A DNA stretch of 5,815 bases from Propionibacteriaceae bacterium UBA4569 (GTDB lineage Bacteria > Actinomycetota > Actinomycetes > Propionibacteriales > Propionibacteriaceae): contig DGKN01000188.1 in NCBI GenBank assembly GCA_002387005.1, positions 4,265-10,079 of the forward strand. Reading direction: 5' to 3'. The number at the start of each line of letters is the position of its first letter. Position 1 is the stretch's first letter. The notes under the pieces were generated by a model, which worked only from the letters and a program-made list of their open reading frames with translations, was not told where the DNA came from and did no database searches. Made by a program: the position numbers and the translations under genes. Of the stretch, positions 1 to 5,815 are shown one piece after another.

Positions 1-2
1 AG

Positions 3-101
3 GTTCACTCCATCCTCCGCCGAACGAGCGCCTTGGTGGTCACCACCTTGGCGCTCACCTTCGGCGCTACATCGACGCTGCCCAGGGCGGCAGCCGACGC
101 C
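3..101 (+). other. Signal peptide coding segment (start missing)
   Basis: In frame, nt 3-32 encode VHSILRRTSA, followed by a hydrophobic core (residues 2-15, LVVTTLALTFG-like) and then a Pro plus a run of small residues ending A21-D22-A23. This is an AxA-type signal peptidase I site, with cleavage predicted before R24. The arginine pair is not followed by the Phe-Leu-Lys of a classical twin-arginine motif, so Sec export is the more likely route. There is no lipobox cysteine. No ATG, GTG or TTG codon lies in frame between nt 3 and 32. Confidence 0.75.
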
Positions 102-3100
102 CGCACCGCCACCCTGGTGGGCAGCTTGCAGAACGAGCTCGGCTGCTCCGACGACTGGCAACCCAGCTGTGAGAGCACCCGGCTCGTCCAAGAACCGAAC
201 TCGAGCATCTACACGCAGACCTTCGAGCTGCCTGCCGGAAGCTATGAGTACAAGATCGCCATCAACCAGGCGTGGGACGAGGCCTACGGCGAAGGCAGCG
301 GCAACGCCGAGCTGGTGCTCGCGGGCCCCGCGAAGGTGGTCGTCAGCTACGACGACACCTCGCACAGCTTCGGCGTCACCCCGCTCGGCCTGGCCGGCAC
401 GGTCGACGCGGCCGACAAGGCCGCCGCGGCCGACTCCCTGCGCAGTGCCCAGACGCGCGAGCGCTTCTACTTCCTGATGGCCGACCGCTTCGCCAATGGT
501 TCCACCGCGAACGACAAAGGTGGGCTGTCCGGCGGGCGACTGGAAACCGGCTATGACCCAACCGACAAGGGCTTCTACCACGGTGGCGACCTCAAGGGCG
601 TCATTCGCAAGCTCGACTACATCAAGGGCATGGGCACCACCGCCATCTGGCTGACGCCCTCGTTCAAGAACCGTCCCGTGCAGGGCACCGGTGAGAATGC
701 CTCGGCTGGCTACCACGGCTACTGGACCACCGACTTCACCCAGATCGACCCGCACCTGGGCACCAACCAGGACATGAAGGACCTGATCGCGGCGGCCCAC
801 GCCAAGGGCATGCGGGTCTACTTCGACATCATCACCAACCACACCGCAGACGTCCTCGACTACGCGCAGAAGCAGTATTCCTACATTTCACAGGCCGACC
901 AGCCCTACAAGGACGCGAACGGCAAAACCTTCAACGCGACCGAGCTGGCCAACCAGATCCCCGAGCTGAACCTGGACTCCTTCCCATACACGCCGACCTA
1001 CCCCACGGAGGCCGACAAGACGGCCAAGACACCCGGCTGGCTGAACGACCCGACGATGTACCACAACCGCGGCGACTCGACCTGGGCGGGTGAGTCGTCC
1101 ACCTACGGCGACTTCCAGGGCTTGGACGACCTGTTCACCGAGCGGCCGGAGGTCGTCAAGGGAATGGGCGACATCTACTCCAGCTGGGTGGACTTCGGGG
1201 TCGACGGTTTCCGGATCGACACCGTCAAGCACGTGAATCTGGAGTTCTGGCAGGAGTTCATCCCGCGCATCCTCGACCAGGCCAAGAAAGTCGGCAACGA
1301 CAAGTTCTTCGCCTTCGGCGAGGTCTACGACTCCACCCCCTCGGTCGAGTCGACCTACACCACCAAGGGAAAGCTCCAGGCCACCCTCGACTTCGGCTTC
1401 CAGTCGATGGCCGTCAACGCCGTCAGTGGCAAGGCGACCACGACGATCCGTGACTTCTACGCCTCGGACGACTGGTTCACCGACACCGACTCGAATGCCT
1501 ACCAGCTGCCCACCTTCTTGGGGAACCACGACATGGGCCGCATCGGCATGATGCTGTCCAAGGCTGGTTACACCGGGGACGACCTGCTCGCCCGCACGAA
1601 GCTCGCGAACCAGATCATGTACCTGACGCGCGGCAACCCGATCACCTACTACGGGGACGAACAGGGCTTCACCGGCACCGGTGGCGACAAGGACTCCCGC
1701 GAGGACATGTTCGGCACGAAGGTCTCGCAGTACGCATCCGAGACCTTGGTCGGCGGCGGCACCATGGGCACCGGTGACCACTACGACACCACGGCGCCGC
1801 TGTACAAGGCCATCGCCAAGCTGGCGAAGGTGCGCCAGGCCAACCCGGCCCTCGCCGACGGCGCCCAGATCCACCGCTACGCCTCCAGCGACGCGGGCAT
1901 CTACGCCTTCAGCCGCATCGACCGCAGCACGGGCGTCGAATACATCGTGGCCGTGAACAATGCGACCACCGCCAAGTCGGCCGCCTTCCAGACCTACACG
2001 GCGAACAACGAGTTCACCCCCGTGTACGGCACCAGCAAGACCCTCGCCTCCGGCAAGGACACCCGCGTCACCGCGTCCGTCCCTGCCCTGTCGGTGAGCG
2101 TCTGGAAGGCCCATTCCCCGATCAAGAAGCGCAAGGCCGCCCCCGCGATCCAGTTCGCCAGCCCCAGCGCGGGTGCCGTGGTCGGCGGCCGGGCCGAGAT
2201 CGGCGCCTCGGTTCCCGAGAACACCTTCTTGCAGGTCACCTTCGAGTACCGACCCGTCGGCACGACCGAGTGGACCGTGCTCGGCACCGACGACAACGCG
2301 CCCTACCGCGTGTTCGCGGATGTCTCGCACCTGCCCAAGGGTGAGCTGCTGGAGTACCGAGCGATCGTCAAGGACATCTCCGGCAACGTGAACGCCACCT
2401 CCACCTACGCCATCACCGGTGCGGCCAGCGCCAGCACCGGTGGGTCCACCGGCGGCAACACTGGTTCGGTGGGCCCGGTCACGCAGCCCGAGAAGGTCGC
2501 CGTCGCTGGCAACCACAACTCGGAGATGGGCTGCTCGGACGACTGGCAGCCCGCCTGCGACCAGGCCCAGCTGACGCTCGACGCCAAGGACCAGGTCTGG
2601 AAGGGGACGTACACCATCCCCGCCGGTGACTACGAGTACAAGGCCGCGCTGAACGGCAGCTGGGACGAGAACTACGGCGCTGGTGGCGCCGCGGGCGGTT
2701 CCAACCTCGCCTACACCAGCCCCGGCCAGGTCACCTTCTACTACGACCACGCCACCCACTACGTCACCAGCGACGCGCAGGGCCCCATCGTCACCGCCCC
2801 GGGCAGCTTCCAGAGCGAGCTCGGCTGCACCGACGACTGGACGCCCGACTGCATGAAGCCGTGGCTCACCGACCCCGACGGTGACGGCACCTACTCGTGG
2901 AGCTCGACGGCCATCCCCGCAGGCAACTACGAGTTCAAGGTGGCCGTCGGCCAGAGCTGGGCCGAGAGCTACGGCGTCGGTGGCGCGAAGGACGGCTCCA
3001 ACATCGCCGTCTCCGTGCCCAGCGACGGCACCGTGGTGACCATCACCTGGAACTCCACCACCCACGAGCCGAAGGTCACCACTTCCAAGGCTGGGGCCGC

Positions 3101-5777
3101 CCCCGACCTGAAGGGGGCCAAGGCGGTCTGGGTCGACCAGGACACCATCGCGTGGCCGGCCTCGGCCGTCCCCACCGGCGTCGACCCCTCGACCCTCAAG
3201 TGGCGCCTGCACTGGTCGCCCAGCGGCACGCTGGCGATCGACGCCGAGTCCCTGGTCAGTGACGACATGGGCCAGGCCGACCTGACCCATGACGCAGCCG
3301 GGCTGGGTGCCGCGGTCATCGCGGCACACCCGGAGCTCAAGGGCTACATCGCCCTGCAGCTGGACAAGACGACCACGAAGAAGGTCGCCCAGATCCTCAC
3401 CGGCCAGGTCGCCGTGGCGATGTACTCCGGTGCGGGTGAACTGCTCGACGCCACCGGCGTCCAGGTGCCGCTGGTCCTCGACGCCCTGTACGCCAAGAAG
3501 GCTGCGGGCAAGAAGCTGGGCGTCACCTTCGGCGCCGCCAAGGCCACCTTCCGGGTCTGGGCACCGACGGCACGGTCGGCGACCCTGCTCACCTGGCCAG
3601 CGGGCAGCTCCGACGCCGACGCCTCGAAGGCCACCCGGCGCGCGATGACCAAGGATGCCTCGGGCACGTGGACCTACTCCGGCCCGCGCTCGCTGGAGAA
3701 CGTCCGGTACCTGTTCGAGGTGAAGGTCTTCGCCCCCAGCACCGGCAAGGTCGAGACCAACCAGGTCACCGACCCCTACTCGGTCGCGCTGACGGTGAAC
3801 TCGACCCGCTCGGTTGCCGTCGACCTGACGAGCAGGGCCTGGCAGCCCACACAGTGGACGAAGACCGCTTCGCCGAAGCTGGCGCAGGCCGTCGACTCGA
3901 CCATCTACGAGTTGCACGTGCGGGACTTCTCGATCACCGACACCACCGTGCCCGCCGAGGACCGCGGCTCCTACAAGGCCTTCACCGAGAACTCCGCGGG
4001 CACCAAGCACCTCAAGGCGCTCGCGAAGGCCGGCCTGAACACGGTGCACCTGCTACCCACCTTCGACATCGCCACCATCGAGGAGGACCCGTCCAAGCAG
4101 CAAAGCCCGCCGTGTGACCTCGAGTCCTACCCCGCCGACAGCGAGGAGCAGCAAGCCTGCATCACCAAGATCGCCGATGCGGACGGATACAACTGGGGCT
4201 ACGACCCGCTGCACTTCTTCGCCCCGGAGGGCTCCTACGCGTCCACCACGGCGACCGCGGACGGTGGCCCCCGGGTGGCCGAGTTCCGCTCCATGGTGGG
4301 CGGCCTGCATGCGGACGGCCTGCGCGTCGTCCTCGACCAGGTCTTCAACCACACAGCGGCCTCGGGCCAGGCCAAGAACTCGGTGCTCGACAAGGTCGTG
4401 CCCGGGTACTACCAACGCCTCGACGCGTCCGGTGCGGTCTACACGTCCACCTGCTGCCAGAACACCGCCACCGAACACGCCATGATGAACAAGCTGATGG
4501 TCGACTCGGTCGTGCTGTGGGCCAAGCAGTACAAGGTCGACGGCTTCCGTTTCGACCTGATGGGTCACCACTCGGTCGACAGCATGAAGGCCGTGCGATC
4601 CGCCCTGGACCAGTTGACGTTGAAGAAGGACGGAGTGGACGGCAAGTCGGTCTACCTCTACGGCGAGGGCTGGAACTTCGGTGAGGTCGCCGACAACGCG
4701 CTGTTCACCCAGGCCACGCAGGGCCAGTTGGACGGCACCGGGATCGGTACCTTCTCCGATCGGCTCCGTGACGCCGTACGAGGTGGCGGACCCTTCGACG
4801 ACGACCCCCGCAAGCAGGGCTTCGGCTCTGGCGAGGCGACCGACCCGAATGGGGCGCCGATCAACGACCAGGCCACCACGAACCTGGCCCACGACACCGA
4901 CCTGGTGCAGTTGGGCCTGGCCGGCAACCTGCGCGACTTCCTGTTCACCTCGACCAGTGGCCAGCCGGTCAAGGGTTCCGAGGTCGACTACAACGGGGCG
5001 CCCGCTGGTTATGCGTCCTCACCCCAGGAGGTGATCAGTTACGTCGACGCGCACGACAACGAGACGATCTGGGATTCGCTCACCATGAAGCTGCCGACCG
5101 ACACGTCGATGGCTGATCGGGTGCGGATGAATACCATCTCGCTGTCGACCACCGCGCTGGCGCAGACGCCGTCGTTCTGGCACGCGGGTGCCGACCTGCT
5201 GCGCAGCAAGTCGCTGGACCGCAACTCGTACAACTCGGGCGACTGGTTCAACACGCTCGACTGGACGGGTGCCGACAACGGCTTCGGCCACGGACTGCCC
5301 ATGAAGGCGGACAATTCGTCCAAGTACGCCTTCCAGCAGCCGCTGCTCGCCAACTCGGCCCTCAAGCCGTCGAAGGCGGACGTGCAGACGGCCACCGCCC
5401 AGGCACAGGACCTGCTGAAGCTGCGCTTCTCGACCAAGCTCTTCCGGCTTGGTTCTGCGGTGCAGATCAAGCAGAAGGTCAGCTACCCGGTCTCCGGTAC
5501 CGCTGATGCGAAGCCGGGCGTCATCGTCCAGCGCATCGACGACACCGTCGGCACCGACGCGGACGCGAAGCTGAAGGGCCTGGTGGTGGTCTTCAACGCT
5601 TCCGACGACGACGTGCAGCAGGTCGTCCCGGTGGCCAAGGGCGCTGCCTACACCCTGTCGGGAGTGCAGACCAAGGGTTCCGACCCGGTGGTGAAGACGT
5701 CCACCTTTGCCCGGGCTTCGGGGACTTTCAACGTCCCCGCTCGCACGGTCGCGGTGTTCGAGCTGCGCCAATCATGA
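3..5777 (+). CDS. pulA: Secreted bifunctional amylopullulanase (GH13 alpha-amylase fused to GH13 type I pullulanase), 5'-partial
   Basis: The predicted enzyme hydrolyses alpha-1,4 links (first GH13 domain) and alpha-1,6 branch points (second GH13 domain) of starch, glycogen or pullulan outside the cell. Domain order by residue (TTG at nt 33 = 1): signal peptide to about 23; X25 25-113; GH13 amylase with C-terminal beta domain 141-691; Ig-like 703-796; Gly/Ser/Thr linker 797-817; X25 821-913; X25 919-1016; pullulanase N2-like 1024-1148; CBM48 1160-1264; GH13 pullulanase 1287-1758; C-terminal beta domain 1759-1914. Predicted triads are D396/E430/D500 and D1508/E1545/D1675, so neither half looks dead. 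The reading frame is uninterrupted. TTG33 has no upstream purine-rich ribosome site, and the in-frame codons before it (nt 3-32) encode a basic stretch ending RRTSA that suits a signal-peptide n-region, so translation probably starts upstream of the window. The length is in the range of two-headed amylopullulanases such as bifidobacterial ApuB and well above single-headed PulA. The symbol pulA refers to the C-terminal half; apu-type names would also fit. No operon partner is visible. Function is inferred from motifs and is not shown experimentally. Confidence 0.93.
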   Translation, partial: VHSILRRTSALVVTTLALTFGATSTLPRAAADARTATLVGSLQNELGCSDDWQPSCESTRLVQEPNSSIYTQTFELPAGSYEYKIAINQAWDEAYGEGSGNAELVLAGPAKVVVSYDDTSHSFGVTPLGLAGTVDAADKAAAADSLRSAQTRERFYFLMADRFANGSTANDKGGLSGGRLETGYDPTDKGFYHGGDLKGVIRKLDYIKGMGTTAIWLTPSFKNRPVQGTGENASAGYHGYWTTDFTQIDPHLGTNQDMKDLIAAAHAKGMRVYFDIITNHTADVLDYAQKQYSYISQADQPYKDANGKTFNATELANQIPELNLDSFPYTPTYPTEADKTAKTPGWLNDPTMYHNRGDSTWAGESSTYGDFQGLDDLFTERPEVVKGMGDIYSSWVDFGVDGFRIDTVKHVNLEFWQEFIPRILDQAKKVGNDKFFAFGEVYDSTPSVESTYTTKGKLQATLDFGFQSMAVNAVSGKATTTIRDFYASDDWFTDTDSNAYQLPTFLGNHDMGRIGMMLSKAGYTGDDLLARTKLANQIMYLTRGNPITYYGDEQGFTGTGGDKDSREDMFGTKVSQYASETLVGGGTMGTGDHYDTTAPLYKAIAKLAKVRQANPALADGAQIHRYASSDAGIYAFSRIDRSTGVEYIVAVNNATTAKSAAFQTYTANNEFTPVYGTSKTLASGKDTRVTASVPALSVSVWKAHSPIKKRKAAPAIQFASPSAGAVVGGRAEIGASVPENTFLQVTFEYRPVGTTEWTVLGTDDNAPYRVFADVSHLPKGELLEYRAIVKDISGNVNATSTYAITGAASASTGGSTGGNTGSVGPVTQPEKVAVAGNHNSEMGCSDDWQPACDQAQLTLDAKDQVWKGTYTIPAGDYEYKAALNGSWDENYGAGGAAGGSNLAYTSPGQVTFYYDHATHYVTSDAQGPIVTAPGSFQSELGCTDDWTPDCMKPWLTDPDGDGTYSWSSTAIPAGNYEFKVAVGQSWAESYGVGGAKDGSNIAVSVPSDGTVVTITWNSTTHEPKVTTSKAGAAPDLKGAKAVWVDQDTIAWPASAVPTGVDPSTLKWRLHWSPSGTLAIDAESLVSDDMGQADLTHDAAGLGAAVIAAHPELKGYIALQLDKTTTKKVAQILTGQVAVAMYSGAGELLDATGVQVPLVLDALYAKKAAGKKLGVTFGAAKATFRVWAPTARSATLLTWPAGSSDADASKATRRAMTKDASGTWTYSGPRSLENVRYLFEVKVFAPSTGKVETNQVTDPYSVALTVNSTRSVAVDLTSRAWQPTQWTKTASPKLAQAVDSTIYELHVRDFSITDTTVPAEDRGSYKAFTENSAGTKHLKALAKAGLNTVHLLPTFDIATIEEDPSKQQSPPCDLESYPADSEEQQACITKIADADGYNWGYDPLHFFAPEGSYASTTATADGGPRVAEFRSMVGGLHADGLRVVLDQVFNHTAASGQAKNSVLDKVVPGYYQRLDASGAVYTSTCCQNTATEHAMMNKLMVDSVVLWAKQYKVDGFRFDLMGHHSVDSMKAVRSALDQLTLKKDGVDGKSVYLYGEGWNFGEVADNALFTQATQGQLDGTGIGTFSDRLRDAVRGGGPFDDDPRKQGFGSGEATDPNGAPINDQATTNLAHDTDLVQLGLAGNLRDFLFTSTSGQPVKGSEVDYNGAPAGYASSPQEVISYVDAHDNETIWDSLTMKLPTDTSMADRVRMNTISLSTTALAQTPSFWHAGADLLRSKSLDRNSYNSGDWFNTLDWTGADNGFGHGLPMKADNSSKYAFQQPLLANSALKPSKADVQTATAQAQDLLKLRFSTKLFRLGSAVQIKQKVSYPVSGTADAKPGVIVQRIDDTVGTDADAKLKGLVVVFNASDDDVQQVVPVAKGAAYTLSGVQTKGSDPVVKTSTFARASGTFNVPARTVAVFELRQS
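105..371 (+). repeat. X25-type module, copy 1 (N-terminal)
   Basis: Residues 25-113. This is a beta-sandwich module of the X25 kind known from Bacillus pullulanases and actinobacterial amylopullulanases. Visible signatures are LGCSDDWQPSC (C38 and C46, spaced C-x7-C), YEYK at 71-74, and WDEAYG at 81-86. The two cysteines probably form a disulfide in the exported protein. This copy differs from copies 2 and 3 by lacking the Gly-Gly-x-x-x-Gly-Ser-Asn loop after the WxExYG motif. Starch binding is inferred from family context. Confidence 0.82.
453..2105 (+). other. GH13 alpha-amylase catalytic domain plus C-terminal beta domain
   Basis: Residues 141-691. The domain opens with the FYFLMADRFANG strand typical of alpha-amylases. 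Signature region I is DIITNH (265-270), region II is DGFRIDTVKH (391-400) with nucleophile D396 and R394, region III is FGEVYD with acid/base E430, and region IV is FLGNHD (495-500) with transition-state stabiliser D500. GDEQGFTG (541-548) is the usual late-barrel motif. The stretch between regions I and II (about 271-390) is long and carries a large domain-B insertion with a WLNDPTMYHNRGDS segment. The remainder (about 606-691) reads as a Greek-key C domain ending at VSVWKA. Alpha-1,4 endo-hydrolysis is the likely activity; the GH13 subfamily cannot be fixed by eye. Confidence 0.88.
2139..2420 (+). other. Ig-like beta-sandwich module between the two enzymes
   Basis: Residues 703-796. The segment reads as an Ig/fibronectin-like fold: ASPSAGAVV followed by alternating beta-strand patterns, FEYRPVGTTEWTVLG, APYRVFADVSHLP, and a closing strand containing EYRAIVKDISGN. 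Modules with this pattern occur between catalytic domains in secreted glycosidases and act as spacers or weak sugar binders. A basic stretch (KKRK, residues 698-701) directly precedes it. The family assignment rests on pattern only. Confidence 0.6.
2421..2483 (+). other. Gly/Ser/Thr-rich interdomain linker
   Basis: Residues 797-817 are low-complexity and dominated by Ala, Ser, Thr and Gly, including STGGSTGGNTG. A flexible linker here would let the amylase half and the X25-pullulanase half move independently on the substrate. It marks the boundary between the two enzymatic halves. Confidence 0.8.
2493..2771 (+). repeat. X25-type module, copy 2
   Basis: Residues 821-913. It shares with copies 1 and 3 the MGCSDDWQPAC block (C834 and C842, C-x7-C), YEYK at 867-870 and WDENYG at 877-882, followed by GAGGAAGGSN and a YYDHATHY strand. 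It lies almost directly against copy 3, with about five residues between them. The exactly conserved cysteine spacing supports a disulfide-stabilised extracellular fold. A role in binding alpha-glucan is inferred from the family. Confidence 0.85.
2787..3080 (+). repeat. X25-type module, copy 3
   Basis: Residues 919-1016. Block LGCTDDWTPDC (C932 and C940), YEFK at 966-969 and WAESYG at 976-981, then GVGGAKDGSN. Compared with copies 1 and 2, the acidic residue right after the Trp is replaced by Ala (W-A-E instead of W-D-E). A DPDGDGTY loop (947-954), which resembles calcium-binding or turn-forming loops, is present only here. It leads straight into the pullulanase N2-like domain. Confidence 0.85.
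3102..3476 (+). other. Pullulanase N2-like domain
   Basis: Residues 1024-1148. The segment starts with a KGAKAVWVDQDTIAWP pattern, as in the N-terminal beta domains that precede CBM48 in Klebsiella-type pullulanases, and continues through SLKWRLHWSP-like strands, an ELKGYIALQL strand and a final VPLVLDALY strand. In the family this domain packs against CBM48 and the barrel. It has no catalytic role. Confidence 0.75.
3510..3824 (+). other. CBM48 module
   Basis: Residues 1160-1264. Hallmarks are LGVTFGAAKATFRVWAPTA (1162-1180), the WTYSGP turn (1213-1218), YLFEVKV (1226-1232) and the VTDPYSVALTVNS segment (1245-1257) that precedes the catalytic domain in pullulanases, limit dextrinases and branching enzymes. 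It is usually structural and helps position the branched substrate at the GH13 site. Confidence 0.85.
3891..5306 (+). other. GH13 pullulanase / limit-dextrinase catalytic domain
   Basis: Residues 1287-1758. The type I pullulanase hallmark YNWGYDP is at 1386-1392. Region I is DQVFNH (1435-1440), region II is DGFRFDLMGHH (1503-1512) with nucleophile D1508, region III is YLYGEGWNFGE (1541-1551) with acid/base E1545, and region IV is VDAHDNE (1671-1677) with D1675. Further lineage-specific strings are STCCQNTATEH (1472-1482), GTGIGTFSDRLRDAVRGGGP (1568-1587), LAGNLRDFLF (1629-1638) and RNSYNSGDWFN (1730-1740). These match my recollection of Klebsiella PulA and plant limit dextrinases (GH13_13) better than Bacillus-type pullulanases. 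Predicted reaction: hydrolysis of alpha-1,6 links in pullulan and branched dextrins. Confidence 0.92.
5307..5774 (+). other. Pullulanase C-terminal all-beta domain (DUF3372-like)
   Basis: Residues 1759-1914. It includes LLKLRFSTKLFRLGSA (1794-1809), then PGVIVQRIDD (1828-1837), LKGLVVVFNASDD (1847-1859) and the final strand SGTFNVPARTVAVFELRQS (1896-1914). This is the standard ending of the Klebsiella / limit-dextrinase lineage. The protein stops four residues after the last beta strand, with no LPXTG motif, no hydrophobic tail and no extra binding module. Confidence 0.82.
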
Positions 5778-5815
5778 CCTGACGGGCCTGGAAACAAGCG
5801 ATCGGGGGGGCCCCC

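Noticed and set aside
3..101. Twin-arginine (Tat) export signal because of the RR pair
   Set aside because: The residues after RR are T-S-A-L, lacking the usual Phe-Leu-Lys, and the core is strongly hydrophobic. Sec export fits better, although the missing N-terminus leaves some doubt.
2421..2483. Possible gene boundary or fusion scar between an amylase gene and a pullulanase gene
   Set aside because: The frame is continuous with no stop, internal start with ribosome site, or frameshift. The segment is a normal Gly/Ser/Thr linker, so a single polypeptide is the better reading.
888..4049. Antisense open frame of 1053 codons on the - strand
   Set aside because: Its codons lie exactly opposite the + strand codons, so it can only be stopped by TCA, CTA or TTA codons of the real gene. 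It ends at the TCA codon for S286 (nt 888-890) and is bounded on the other side by a CTA codon at 4053-4055. High-GC codon choice avoids these three codons, which explains the length. Its product is a low-complexity Gly/Arg/Val/Leu-rich string with no recognisable motif.
4053..4892. Antisense open frame of 279 codons on the - strand
   Set aside because: Same codon-aligned antisense frame, ending at the CTA codon at 4053-4055. The + strand here encodes conserved pullulanase catalytic regions, so this is a shadow.
5019..5771. Antisense open frame of 250 codons near the 3' end
   Set aside because: It overlaps the conserved region IV and C-terminal domain of the pullulanase, its product is Arg/Val/Gly-rich without a domain pattern, and no ribosome site or separate promoter is visible.

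Overview
The window is essentially one very large gene on the + strand. It is G+C-rich, with third codon positions that are mostly G or C, and it encodes a secreted multidomain starch- and glycogen-degrading enzyme of more than 1,900 residues. Codon use, the Sec-type signal sequence and the domain plan suggest a high-GC Actinomycetota member. Propionibacteriaceae, Actinomyces relatives or Bifidobacterium relatives are plausible hosts, but the sequence alone does not fix the genus. In this entry residue numbers count the TTG at nt 33 as residue 1. The real start probably lies just upstream of the window.

Layout: nt 3-101 encode the end of a signal peptide. nt 105-371 hold a first X25-type starch-binding-like module. 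nt 453-2105 hold a complete GH13 alpha-amylase domain with its C-terminal beta domain. nt 2139-2420 hold an Ig-like module, followed by a Gly/Ser/Thr linker at nt 2421-2483. nt 2493-2771 and 2787-3080 hold two more X25 modules in tandem. nt 3102-3476 hold a pullulanase N2-like domain and nt 3510-3824 a CBM48. nt 3891-5306 hold a second complete GH13 domain of the pullulanase / limit-dextrinase type, and nt 5307-5774 its C-terminal all-beta domain. The stop codon is at 5775-5777, leaving 38 nt of 3' flank that ends in a G-run/C-run.

Both catalytic halves keep all four GH13 signature regions and the full Asp/Glu/Asp triad. The protein is therefore predicted to be a bifunctional amylopullulanase: the first half would cut alpha-1,4 links and the second alpha-1,6 branch points, with the X25 and CBM48 modules holding the enzyme on polysaccharide. 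No sortase, SLH or C-terminal membrane anchor is present, so release into the medium is the simplest prediction. No second gene, RNA gene, mobile element or CRISPR array is visible. I found no evidence of a wholly new system. The points most worth attention are the module architecture, the close likeness of the pullulanase half to the Klebsiella PulA / plant limit dextrinase lineage, and the 5' truncation.
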